From Pseudomonas simiae (GTDB lineage Bacteria; Pseudomonadota; Gammaproteobacteria; Pseudomonadales; Pseudomonadaceae), in assembly GCF_900111895.1 (NCBI RefSeq), contig NZ_FOKB01000008.1:124001-188000 (forward strand): DNA of 64,000 nt. Reading direction: 5' to 3'. Made by a program: the position numbers and the translations under genes. This document shows positions 26,264 through 34,807 of the stretch, one piece after another. Position 1 is the first letter of the stretch. Each line of letters opens with the position of its first letter. A model generated the notes under the pieces. That model had not been told where the DNA came from. It was given only the letters and a program-made list of their open reading frames with translations, and ran no database searches.

Positions 26264-28300
26264 ATGCCGCTGCGCCAGCGTCTTGAAAACCTACCGGTCG
26301 GGCAGAAACTGCTGGCCGCCTTGCTGGTGCTGTTGACCACGGTATTGCTGGTGGCCAACCTGACCTTTATCAGCGCCGCCTACTGGATCTCCCAGGAAAG
26401 CATGGCGCCCCAGGCCTTGCAGGCCATTGGCCGCCTGGTGTCCAACCCGGCGCTCGCCGCCGAAGCCCTCGAATCGCCTGCCAAGGCTGACGCGCTGCTC
26501 AACGAGCTGACCAGTTATTCGCCGTTGCGCGCCGCGGCCCTGTACGACGGCGACGGCAACCGCCTGGCTCAGATGCAACACGGCGACCGCCTGCACCTGC
26601 CAGACAACTATCGGCATATCGAAGCCTGGCGCGTGACCGAGTTTCGCAGTAACCAGATCATCACCCTGCCCCGGGCCGGCCAGCCGTCCGGGCATCTACT
26701 GCTGGTCGCCAGTAGCGAGCTGCCGGTGGCGTTTTATACCGGCACGTTGACGGCCAGCCTGGGCATCCTGATTTTCAGCGTGCTGCTGTGGCTGGTCATC
26801 GCCCGTCAGATCAAACGCCTGATCACCCGGCCGATCCACGAGCTGGAAGAACTCTCGCGTCAGGTCACCCGCGAAGAGAACTACGCCCTGCGCGCCGGCC
26901 GTGGCAATCACGATGAGATCGGCAGCCTGGCCGAAGCCTTCAACACCATGCTGTCGCGCATTGAAGCCCGTGAGCAGCAGCTCAAACGCGCGCGGGACGA
27001 CTCCCAGGCGGCGTATGACCAGGCGCAAGGCTTGGCGGAAGAAACGCGCCACACCAACCGCAAGCTGGAACTGGAAGTGCAGGTTCGCAGCAAGATCGAG
27101 AAGAAACTCACCGGTTTCCAGAATTACCTGAACAGCATCATCGACTCGATGCCCTCGGCGCTGATCGCCCTGGATGAGCAGCTTTACGTCACCCAATGGA
27201 ACCAGGAAGCCAGCGCCCTCTCCGGCACACGCCTGGACGAAGCCTTGAACCAGCCGATCTACCTGGCGTTCCAACCGCTCAAGCCGTACCTGCCGCAGAT
27301 TCGTGCAGCGGTAGAACAACACACCGTGGAACGCATCGAACGCGTCACCTGGTTCAAGGACGACGAAGCCAAGCATTACGCCCTGACCTTCTACCCGTTG
27401 ATGGGTGGGGCCGGGCGCGGCGTGGTGATCCGTATCGATGACATCACTCAGCGTCTGTCTCTGGAAGAAATGATGGTGCAGTCGGAGAAGATGCTCTCCG
27501 TGGGTGGCCTGGCTGCCGGCATGGCCCATGAGATCAACAACCCGCTGGGAGCGATCCTGCACAACGTGCAGAACATCCGCCGCCGCCTGTCCCCCGACCT
27601 GCCCAAGAACCTGGAGCATGCGCAGCAGGCGGGCATCGAGCTGGAAACGGTCAACCGCTACCTGCAAAGCCGCGAAGTGCCGCAATTGCTTGATGGCATC
27701 CAGCAGGCTGGGGCGCGGGCGGCGAAGATCGTCACCCACATGCTCAGTTTCAGCCGTCGCAGCAATCGACAAATGGCGCCCTGCGACCTACCGGCGCTGA
27801 TCGACCAGGCTGTGGAAATCGCCGGCAACGATTTCGACCTGGCCATCGGCTTCGACTTCAAGGGCCAGGCGATCATTCGCCAGTTCGACCCTCAACTCGG
27901 CCCGGTGCCCGGCACTGCCAACGAGTTGGAACAGGTGCTGCTCAACCTGCTTAAAAACGCGGCCCAGGCCATCCATCTGCGGGAAGACGACAGCGAACCG
28001 GGGCGCATCATCCTACGCACGCGCCTCAACCCGCCCTGGGCGGAAATCCAGGTGGAAGACAACGGCATCGGCATGAGCGAAAACGTGCGCAAGCGCACCT
28101 TCGAGCCGTTCTTCACCACCAAGGAAATCGGCCAGGGCACCGGGCTTGGGCTATCGGTGTCGTATTTCATCATCACCAACAACCATAAGGGCCAGATGGA
28201 AGTGCATTCAACCCTCGGCCAAGGTACGTGCTTCACGCTACGTCTGCCATTGGCTGGCAGCCAACTGCCACCTCACGAACTCACCCAACTGGAGCAATGA
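26264..28300 (+). CDS. PAS-domain sensor histidine kinase (orphan)
   Basis: This 678-residue kinase has a membrane segment at about residues 15-42, a periplasmic sensor of some 115 residues, a second segment at 159-181, a HAMP domain (183-236), a coiled coil (about 237-285), a PAS domain (288-395), the HisKA box GMAHEINNPLGA with H422, and the HATPase domain with the N box NLLKNAAQAI, GIGM and GTGLGLSVSYF. There is no response regulator beside it. It overlaps the next gene by the ATGA junction. From memory, the P. aeruginosa kinase in this position (PA4398) affects swarming and biofilm. The start at 26264 has a weak GGGAAAA site. Confidence 0.92.
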   Translation: MPLRQRLENLPVGQKLLAALLVLLTTVLLVANLTFISAAYWISQESMAPQALQAIGRLVSNPALAAEALESPAKADALLNELTSYSPLRAAALYDGDGNRLAQMQHGDRLHLPDNYRHIEAWRVTEFRSNQIITLPRAGQPSGHLLLVASSELPVAFYTGTLTASLGILIFSVLLWLVIARQIKRLITRPIHELEELSRQVTREENYALRAGRGNHDEIGSLAEAFNTMLSRIEAREQQLKRARDDSQAAYDQAQGLAEETRHTNRKLELEVQVRSKIEKKLTGFQNYLNSIIDSMPSALIALDEQLYVTQWNQEASALSGTRLDEALNQPIYLAFQPLKPYLPQIRAAVEQHTVERIERVTWFKDDEAKHYALTFYPLMGGAGRGVVIRIDDITQRLSLEEMMVQSEKMLSVGGLAAGMAHEINNPLGAILHNVQNIRRRLSPDLPKNLEHAQQAGIELETVNRYLQSREVPQLLDGIQQAGARAAKIVTHMLSFSRRSNRQMAPCDLPALIDQAVEIAGNDFDLAIGFDFKGQAIIRQFDPQLGPVPGTANELEQVLLNLLKNAAQAIHLREDDSEPGRIILRTRLNPPWAEIQVEDNGIGMSENVRKRTFEPFFTTKEIGQGTGLGLSVSYFIITNNHKGQMEVHSTLGQGTCFTLRLPLAGSQLPPHELTQLEQ

Positions 28301-28302
28301 CC

Positions 28303-28881
28303 ATGGGCTTTCGCCTGTCGAAGATCTACACACGCACCGGCGACAAGGGCGAAACCGGCCTGGGCGATGGCCGCCGTGTGCCCAAGGACCACCCACGGGT
28401 GGAAGCGATTGGTGAAGTTGATACGCTGAACAGCCAGCTGGGTTTATTGCTGGCCAGCCTGGAGGAACAGAGTGGCAAACATCCGGAACTTAAGGATGTG
28501 ATCGAGGTGCTTACGCCATGCCAGCATCGTTTGTTCGACCTGGGGGGTGAATTGGCAATGCCGGTGTACAAAGCCTTGAACGCTGCGGAGGTCGACCGAC
28601 TGGAAGCAGCGATTGACCGCTGGAATGAGGACGTGGGACCGCTGGAGAACTTCATCCTGCCGGGTGGCTCGGCGTTGATCGCCCAGGCCCATGTATGCCG
28701 CAGCCTCGCGCGCAGTGCGGAGCGGCGGTGTCAGCAGTTGAATGCGGTTGAGCCGTTGGAAGGCGTGGGGTTGGCGTACATCAATCGGTTGTCGGATTTG
28801 CTGTTCGTGGCGGCCAGGGTCATCGCCAAGCGCCAGGGTGTGGCCGAGGTGTTGTGGCAGGCGGCGGCCAAGCCACATTAA
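28303..28881 (+). CDS. PduO-type ATP:cob(I)alamin adenosyltransferase
   Basis: This 192-residue protein adenosylates cob(I)alamin to coenzyme B12. It carries the PduO signature KIYTRTGDKGETGLGDGRRV with the adenosine site, the GELAMP region, the NFILPGGSALIAQAHVCRSLARSAER helix and the late NRLSDLLFVAAR motif. The ATG at 28303 is preferred; an in-frame ATG two codons earlier (28297) overlaps the kinase stop. The gene probably shares the kinase transcript although no functional link is obvious. Confidence 0.95.
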   Translation: MGFRLSKIYTRTGDKGETGLGDGRRVPKDHPRVEAIGEVDTLNSQLGLLLASLEEQSGKHPELKDVIEVLTPCQHRLFDLGGELAMPVYKALNAAEVDRLEAAIDRWNEDVGPLENFILPGGSALIAQAHVCRSLARSAERRCQQLNAVEPLEGVGLAYINRLSDLLFVAARVIAKRQGVAEVLWQAAAKPH

Positions 28882-28905
28882 TGATGAGGCGTCTGGCCTG
28901 ACGCC

Positions 28906-28987
28906 TTCGCGAGCAAGCCCGCTCCCATATTTGACTGCATTCCAAAGGTGGAACTCCGTCAAATGTGGGAGCGGGCCTGCTCGCGAA
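28906..28987. repeat. REPIN, type 1, second copy with imperfect arms
   Basis: The left arm 28906-28935 (TTCGCGAGCAAGCCCGCTCC...) and the right arm 28958-28987 are reverse complements over 30 bases with two mismatches. The core equals that of the 15364-15453 element. It lies between two convergent genes. Confidence 0.9.
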
Positions 28988-29006
28988 GAGGCCTGTCAAA
29001 ACAGCA

Positions 29007-29951
29007 TCAAACTTCCGGCCAAAACGCCCTAATCCCAGCCACACCCTGAGCCCCAGCCTCCCAAGCTTTTTCCCGCTCGGCAGGCCCAACCCCACCCAAC
29101 AGAAACACCGGCTTGCTGAACCCTCGGATCAACGCCACCGCCTGCTCCCAACCCAACGGCTGCGCATCAGGATGCGTCTGGGTCGGCTGCACCGGCGACA
29201 GCGTGACAAAATCCACGTCCATCATTTCCGCCAATGCCAGCTCTTCTGCGTTGTGGCACGACGCCGCCAGCCAGCGATCCTTCGGCAGCGGGCGACCCTT
29301 GCTGGCGTATTTACGCAGTTGCGCCGCCGTCATGTGCCAGCCGGCTGCAGGAAAATCGCCCAACCATTCAAACGGCCCCTTGAGCATCAGTTGAGCCTTA
29401 CCCGCGCACAAGCCCACCGCATCCACCGCAAGGTCGCGGTATTTTGGGTCGTAGCCGTTGGGCGCACGCAGTTGCACCAGTTTGATACCGCCCGCAATGG
29501 CTTTCTGGATACCCCGCAGTAACGTCGGGGTTTCCAGTTCGCCTGGGGTGATCAGGTACTCGGCAGGCAAGCGCGCCGCCGCAACGATCGGCGCATTGGC
29601 GGCCGGAAACGCATAGTTGAGCAGGTCTCGGGGGGCCACCCACTCCAGCGGCTGCCCTTCAACACCATGAGGCTCGCCGGTAAAGGCCGAGACTTCCCAG
29701 ACATCCAGCAACACCTGCTTGTCCGGGTAGTCGTGCTGCACCTTGATCAGCGGCCGCGCGGTAGTGACCTGAATGCCCAGCTCTTCCTGCAATTCGCGGG
29801 ACAGCGCGTTGGCGACCGATTCATCGGCTTCCACCTTGCCGCCGGGGAATTCCCAGAGGCCGCCCTGGTGCTGGGTATCGGCGCGGCGCGCCAGCAGGAT
29901 TTTGCCGTCGACACCGCGGATCACCGCTGCTGCTACATGCACTCGTTTCAC
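29007..29951 (-). CDS. Nudix hydrolase fused to ThiE-like domain (MutT-type)
   Basis: The 314-residue protein joins two parts. Residues 1-130 are a Nudix hydrolase with the box GGKVEADESVANALSRELQEELGI beginning at residue 37, as in MutT, which removes 8-oxo-dGTP. Residues 133-314 have the alpha/beta-barrel of thiamine phosphate synthase-like/TenI proteins. In the latter, the usual GQxD is replaced by WHMTAA, which argues against thiamine phosphate synthase activity. The start is GTG at 29951, just 14 bases after argJ. This fusion is known from other gammaproteobacteria; the role of its second domain is unknown. Confidence 0.93.
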   Translation of the reverse strand: MKRVHVAAAVIRGVDGKILLARRADTQHQGGLWEFPGGKVEADESVANALSRELQEELGIQVTTARPLIKVQHDYPDKQVLLDVWEVSAFTGEPHGVEGQPLEWVAPRDLLNYAFPAANAPIVAAARLPAEYLITPGELETPTLLRGIQKAIAGGIKLVQLRAPNGYDPKYRDLAVDAVGLCAGKAQLMLKGPFEWLGDFPAAGWHMTAAQLRKYASKGRPLPKDRWLAASCHNAEELALAEMMDVDFVTLSPVQPTQTHPDAQPLGWEQAVALIRGFSKPVFLLGGVGPAEREKAWEAGAQGVAGIRAFWPEV

Positions 29952-29964
29952 CGCGCTTATCCTC

Positions 29965-31182
29965 TTAGGTCCGGTATTCCGCGTTGATCTTCACGTACTC
30001 GTGGGACAGGTCGGTGGTCCAGATGGTTTCGCTGCACTCGCCGCGACCCAGTTCGATGCGGATGGTGATTTCTTCCTGCTGCATCACCGCCGAGCCCTGG
30101 GCCTCGGTGTAGGTTTCGGCACGGGCGCCACGGCTGGCGATGCACACGTCGCCGAGGAACACGTCGATCTTGCTCACGTCCAGGTCCGGCACGCCGGCAC
30201 GGCCCACAGCCGCCAGGATACGGCCCCAGTTCGGGTCAGAGGCGAACAGCGCCGTCTTGATCAGCGGCGAATGCGCGACGGTGTAGCCTACATCCAGGCA
30301 TTCCTGGTGATTGCCGCCGCCATTCACTTCAACGGTGACGAACTTGGTCGCACCCTCGCCGTCACGCACGATGGCCTGTGCCACTTCCATGCACACTTCG
30401 AACACAGCCTGCTTCAACGCCGCGAACAACGGGCCGCTGGCCTCGGTGATTTCCGGCAGGTTGGCCTGGCCGGTGGCGATCAGCATGCAGCAGTCGTTGG
30501 TCGAGGTGTCGCCATCGATGGTGATGCGGTTGAATGACTTGTTGGCGCCATCGAGGATCAGCCTGTGCAACACCTCGCGGGAGACCTTGGCGTCGGTGGC
30601 GATGTAGCCGAGCATGGTGGCCATGTTCGGGCGGATCATGCCCGCGCCCTTGCTGATGCCGGTCACGGTGACGGTCACGCCGTCGTGCACGAACTGGCGG
30701 CTCGCGCCCTTCGGCAGGGTGTCGGTGGTCATGATGCCGGTCGCGGCGGCGGCCCAGTTATCCACAGACAGGTCGTCCAGCGCGGCTTGCAATGCACCTT
30801 CGATTTTCTCGACAGGCAGCGGTTCACCGATCACACCAGTGGAGTAAGGCAGCACTTGGCTGGCGTCCACGCCGGTCAACTGGGCCAGCTTGGCGCAGGT
30901 GCGCGCAGCTGCCACCAGGCCTGGCTCGCCGGTGCCGGCGTTGGCGTTGCCGGTGTTGGTCAGCAGGTAACGGATCGTGCCGGCAACGCGTTGCTTGGCC
31001 AGGATCACCGGCGCGGCGCAGAACGCGTTGAGGGTGAACACACCGGCGACGGTCGAGCCTTCGGCACAGCGCATCACCACCACATCCTTGCGCCCCGGGC
31101 GCTTGATGCCGGCCGAAGCGATACCGAGTTCAAAACCGGCAACCGGGTGCAATGTGGGCAAAGGACCAAGACCAACAGCCAT
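29965..31182 (-). CDS. argJ: Bifunctional glutamate N-acetyltransferase/ornithine acetyltransferase
   Basis: ArgJ transfers the acetyl group from N-acetylornithine to glutamate in the cyclic arginine pathway and can also acetylate glutamate from acetyl-CoA. The 405-residue precursor has the self-cleavage motif ATGIMTTDTLPKGAS, in which a threonine is the new N-terminal nucleophile of the beta chain. The oxyanion part GVFTLNAFCAAPV and the C-terminal region GDGEGATKF are present. It heads a short operon with the Nudix gene. Confidence 0.97.
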   Translation of the reverse strand: MAVGLGPLPTLHPVAGFELGIASAGIKRPGRKDVVVMRCAEGSTVAGVFTLNAFCAAPVILAKQRVAGTIRYLLTNTGNANAGTGEPGLVAAARTCAKLAQLTGVDASQVLPYSTGVIGEPLPVEKIEGALQAALDDLSVDNWAAAATGIMTTDTLPKGASRQFVHDGVTVTVTGISKGAGMIRPNMATMLGYIATDAKVSREVLHRLILDGANKSFNRITIDGDTSTNDCCMLIATGQANLPEITEASGPLFAALKQAVFEVCMEVAQAIVRDGEGATKFVTVEVNGGGNHQECLDVGYTVAHSPLIKTALFASDPNWGRILAAVGRAGVPDLDVSKIDVFLGDVCIASRGARAETYTEAQGSAVMQQEEITIRIELGRGECSETIWTTDLSHEYVKINAEYRT

Positions 31183-31243
31183 GAATGCGCTCCTTAAAAA
31201 TCAGATGATGTCTGTACCGTCGTGAGCAACGGCAAAATTAATG

Positions 31244-31278
31244 GCAAAACGCCGCGACGGCAGAGGCCGGTCGCGGCG
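31244..31278 (-). terminator. Terminator of secA
   Basis: CGCCGCGAC (31250-31258) and GTCGCGGCG (31270-31278) form a 9-bp stem; on the minus strand TTTT follows. It is about 30 bases after the secA stop. Confidence 0.75.
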
Positions 31279-31306
31279 CAGGATGTAGCAGCGTCAGGCA
31301 GAAAGC

Positions 31307-34042
31307 TTATTCGATCTGGCCGTGGCAGTGTTTGAACTTCTTGCCCGAACCGCAGTAGCACAGCTCGTTGCGGCCCAGCTTCTGGTCATTGCGAACCGGG
31401 GTTTGAGCCAGGGCCACGTCGACCTCTTCGCCCAATACCTCAGGCGCTTCCAGGCCCGGTGCTTCGTCATGCTGGAACTGCATGCGCGCAGCCAGCGCCT
31501 CGGCTTCCTGACGCAGGCGCGCTTCTTCCTCGATCGGGTCTTCACGACGCACCTGAACGTGGGAGAGCACACGAATCGAATCGCGCTTGATCGAATCCAG
31601 CAGTTCGGAGAACAGCGTGAACGACTCGCGCTTGTACTCCTGCTTCGGGTTCTTCTGGGCGTAACCACGCAGGTGGATGCCGTGACGCAGGTGGTCCATG
31701 GTCGACAGGTGGTCTTTCCACAGATCGTCAAGCACGCGCAGTACGATTTGTTTCTCGAAGGTGCGCAGTGCTTCGGCACTCGCCTGCTCTTCTTTCTCGT
31801 TGTACGCGGCCAACAGCTCGGCCATCAGTTTTTCGCGCAGGGTTTCTTCGTACAGGTGATCGTCTTCATCCAGCCACTGCTGAACCGGCAGGTCGACACC
31901 GAAATCGCTCTTCAACGCGGCTTCCAGACCGGCAACATCCCACTGCTCCGGCAGGGACTGTGGCGGGATGTGGGCGCTGACGGTGGCGTTGAGCACGTCC
32001 TGACGGAAGTCAGCGATGGTCTCGCCAATATTGTCGGCGGCCAGCAACGTGTTACGCATGTGATAAATCACTTTACGTTGTTCGTTGTTGACGTCATCGA
32101 ACTCAAGCAGTTGCTTACGAATATCGAAGTTGCGACCTTCGACCTTGCGCTGGGCCTTCTCGATGGCATTGGTCACCATGCGGTGCTCAATCGCTTCGCC
32201 GGACTGCATACCCAGGGCCTTCATGAAGTTCTTCACGCGGTCCGAGGCGAAGATGCGCATCAGACTGTCTTCCAAGGACAGGTAGAAACGGCTGGAACCG
32301 GCGTCACCTTGGCGACCGGCACGACCACGCAGCTGGTTGTCGATACGGCGCGATTCATGACGCTCGGACGCGATCACCTGCAAGCCACCGGATTCCAGAA
32401 CAGCCTGGTGGCGTTTCTGCCAGTCGGCCTTGATCTGGGCGATCTGCTCGGGACTCGGGTTTTCGAGCGCCGCAACTTCCACTTCCCAGTTACCGCCCAA
32501 CAGGATGTCGGTACCACGACCGGCCATGTTGGTCGCGATGGTCAGTGCGCCTGGGCGACCGGCCTGGGCAATGATCTCGGCTTCTTTTTCGTGGAACTTG
32601 GCGTTCAGGACCTTGTGCTCGATGCCTTCCTTATTGAGCAGGTTCGATACGTGCTCGGAAGTCTCGATGGTGGCGGTACCCACCAGGATCGGGCGACCCT
32701 GGGCCATGCCGTCCTTGATGTCGTTGATGATTGCCGCATATTTCTCTTCGGCAGTCAGGAACACCAGGTCGTTGAAGTCTTTACGCGCCAACGGCTTGTT
32801 CGGCGGAATGACCACCACGGCCAGGTTGTAGATCTGGTGGAATTCGAACGCTTCGGTGTCTGCGGTACCGGTCATGCCGGACAGCTTGTTGTACAGACGG
32901 AAGTAGTTCTGGAAAGTGGTGGACGCCAACGTCTGGCTTTCAGCCTGGATGTTGAGGTTTTCCTTGGCTTCGATGGCCTGGTGCAGGCCTTCGGACAGAC
33001 GGCGACCCGGCATGGTGCGGCCGGTATGTTCGTCAACCAGCACGACCTGGCCGTCCTGCACGATGTATTCGACGTTGCGATGGAACAGCTTGTGGGCGCG
33101 CAGGCCGGCATACACGTGGGTCAACAGGCCCAGGTTATGTGCCGAGTACAGGCTTTCACCCTCGGCCAGCTCTCCGATCTGGGTCAGCATCTCTTCGACG
33201 AACTGGTGACCGGCTTCGTTGAGTTCGACCTGGCGGGTCTTCTCGTCGATGCTGAAGTGACCTTCTTTGGTCACCACGCCTTCCACTTCCTCGATGTGCT
33301 GCTCCAGACGCGGAATCAACTTGTTGATTTCGGTGTACAGGCGCGAGCTGTCTTCGGCCTGGCCGGAGATGATCAGAGGGGTACGGGCTTCGTCGATGAG
33401 GATGGAGTCGACTTCGTCGATGACGGCAAAATTGAGTTCGCGCTGGAATTTTTCTTCCATGCTGAACGCCATGTTGTCGCGCAGGTAGTCGAAACCGAAT
33501 TCGTTGTTGGTGCCGTAGGTGATGTCGGCAGCGTAGGCGGCACGCTTCTCTTCCGGCGGCTGGAACGGCGTTACCACGCCGACGGTCAGGCCGAGGAATT
33601 CATACAGCGGGCGCATCCAGTTGGCGTCCCGGCGCGCCAGGTAGTCGTTCACCGTCACAACGTGCACGCCCTTGCCGGACAGCGCGTTGAGGTAAACGCC
33701 CAGGGTTGCTACCAGGGTCTTGCCTTCACCGGTACGCATTTCGGCAATCATGCCTTCATGCAAGGTCATGCCGCCGATCAACTGGACGTCGAAGTGGCGC
33801 ATGCCCATGACACGCTTACCGGCTTCACGGGCGACCGCAAAGGCTTCGGGAAGCAGCTTGTCGAGGGTTTCACCTTTGGCTATGCGGGCCTTGAACTCTT
33901 GGGTCTTGGCGCGCAATTGCTCGTCCGAAAGGGCAACCATCTGCTCTTCGAAGGCATTGACCAGCTGCACCGTCTTGAGCATGCGTTTGACTTCGCGCTC
34001 ATTCTTGCTTCCAAAAAGTTTCTTTAACAAAGGCGCAAACAT
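31307..34042 (-). CDS. secA: Preprotein translocase ATPase SecA
   Basis: SecA drives precursor proteins through SecYEG. The 911-residue protein has all domains: NBD1 with Walker A MRTGEGKTLVATL, the DEVDSILIDEARTPLIIS motif, the preprotein cross-linking domain, NBD2 with TNMAGRGTDI, the helical scaffold/wing, and a C-terminal zinc finger CYCGSGKKFKHCHG that binds SecB and phospholipid. The start at 34042 (MFAPLLKKLFGSKN) is the conserved one. Upstream sequence 34043-34080 is open but not conserved. Confidence 0.98.
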   Translation of the reverse strand: MFAPLLKKLFGSKNEREVKRMLKTVQLVNAFEEQMVALSDEQLRAKTQEFKARIAKGETLDKLLPEAFAVAREAGKRVMGMRHFDVQLIGGMTLHEGMIAEMRTGEGKTLVATLGVYLNALSGKGVHVVTVNDYLARRDANWMRPLYEFLGLTVGVVTPFQPPEEKRAAYAADITYGTNNEFGFDYLRDNMAFSMEEKFQRELNFAVIDEVDSILIDEARTPLIISGQAEDSSRLYTEINKLIPRLEQHIEEVEGVVTKEGHFSIDEKTRQVELNEAGHQFVEEMLTQIGELAEGESLYSAHNLGLLTHVYAGLRAHKLFHRNVEYIVQDGQVVLVDEHTGRTMPGRRLSEGLHQAIEAKENLNIQAESQTLASTTFQNYFRLYNKLSGMTGTADTEAFEFHQIYNLAVVVIPPNKPLARKDFNDLVFLTAEEKYAAIINDIKDGMAQGRPILVGTATIETSEHVSNLLNKEGIEHKVLNAKFHEKEAEIIAQAGRPGALTIATNMAGRGTDILLGGNWEVEVAALENPSPEQIAQIKADWQKRHQAVLESGGLQVIASERHESRRIDNQLRGRAGRQGDAGSSRFYLSLEDSLMRIFASDRVKNFMKALGMQSGEAIEHRMVTNAIEKAQRKVEGRNFDIRKQLLEFDDVNNEQRKVIYHMRNTLLAADNIGETIADFRQDVLNATVSAHIPPQSLPEQWDVAGLEAALKSDFGVDLPVQQWLDEDDHLYEETLREKLMAELLAAYNEKEEQASAEALRTFEKQIVLRVLDDLWKDHLSTMDHLRHGIHLRGYAQKNPKQEYKRESFTLFSELLDSIKRDSIRVLSHVQVRREDPIEEEARLRQEAEALAARMQFQHDEAPGLEAPEVLGEEVDVALAQTPVRNDQKLGRNELCYCGSGKKFKHCHGQIE

Positions 34043-34347
34043 ATCGGCAGGTTCTTCCACACATAGGGATGGAGGGCGCACCGTGAGTGGCCCGAGCAGC
34101 CCTCACGGCCGCATGCGAACGCGCATTCTACCCGGATTCGTGGGTGAGGAAAGTGGCGTTGTTCCCCGAGGCTGGCATGGTGCTGTGAGAGGGCTTGTTT
34201 AAAATAAGGGCTTTTGCTGGAACTTCAACCCATGGAGCGCATAAGTTACCAATTGATTTCATGAATAAAACCTCGGAGATGCATTGCCTGGGGGCACACA
34301 GGCGGGTTCTGCTAAGATGGCGGCTCTGTTACTTAAGGTGTCCAATA
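34043..34347. other. Divergent region between secA and the DUF721 gene
   Basis: This 305-base stretch holds no recognisable gene. A 7-bp inverted repeat (CCGTGAG at 34081-34087 with CTCACGG at 34102-34108) sits in the secA leader. Promoters for both flanking genes must lie here but no strong sigma-70 match was found. Confidence 0.5.
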
Positions 34348-34803
34348 ATGGCATTTCGCCCCTTATCAGCCCGTGCTCCCGCCGTGTTGCTTCGCGATGC
34401 CAAGCCGCTGAAAGCCATCTTTGGCCATGCCCAACGCTTGGGCCGTCTGCAACGCCTGCTCGAAACCCAGCTGCAACCGGCCGCACGCGAACATTGCCGC
34501 GTGGCGTCCTGGCGTGAAGGCAACCTGCTGCTTATTGTCACAGATGGCCACTGGGCGACCCGTTTGCGCTATCAGCAAAAACGCCTGCAGCGTCAATTGA
34601 TGGCCTTTGAGGAATTCGCTGGCCTGACGCGCATCCAGTTCAAGGTGCAACCCCCCACCACCCAACCTGGCGTGGTGGAGCATATTCATGATCTGTCGCC
34701 CAATGCCGCCGAAACCATCCAGGCAACGGCAGAAGGGATCAGCAACCCAGGCTTGCGCGCGGCGCTTGAGCGGCTGGCGGCCCACGCCAAGCGCAAGCCC
34801 TGA
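34348..34803 (+). CDS. dciA: DUF721 protein, probable helicase loader DciA
   Basis: This 151-residue protein has the N-terminal DUF721 fold (about residues 14-110): KAIFGHAQRLGRLQRLLETQLQP, the AREHCRVASWREGNLLLIVTD strand pair, and the WATRLRYQQKRLQRQL helix. DUF721 proteins were shown to be DciA, the DnaB helicase operator in bacteria without DnaC. The C-terminal part is short and flexible. The ATG at 34348 is chosen as the conserved start. Position next to secA agrees with the P. aeruginosa arrangement as I recall it. It converges on the HerA gene with four bases between stops. Confidence 0.85.
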   Translation: MAFRPLSARAPAVLLRDAKPLKAIFGHAQRLGRLQRLLETQLQPAAREHCRVASWREGNLLLIVTDGHWATRLRYQQKRLQRQLMAFEEFAGLTRIQFKVQPPTTQPGVVEHIHDLSPNAAETIQATAEGISNPGLRAALERLAAHAKRKP

Positions 34804-34807
34804 ATCG

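Noticed and set aside
31322..34027. A 901-codon open frame on the plus strand opposite secA
   Set aside because: It is the mirror of the high-GC secA frame, has no ribosome site or family motif, and its translation is low-complexity Val/Leu/Gly/Gln-rich as expected from antisense reading.
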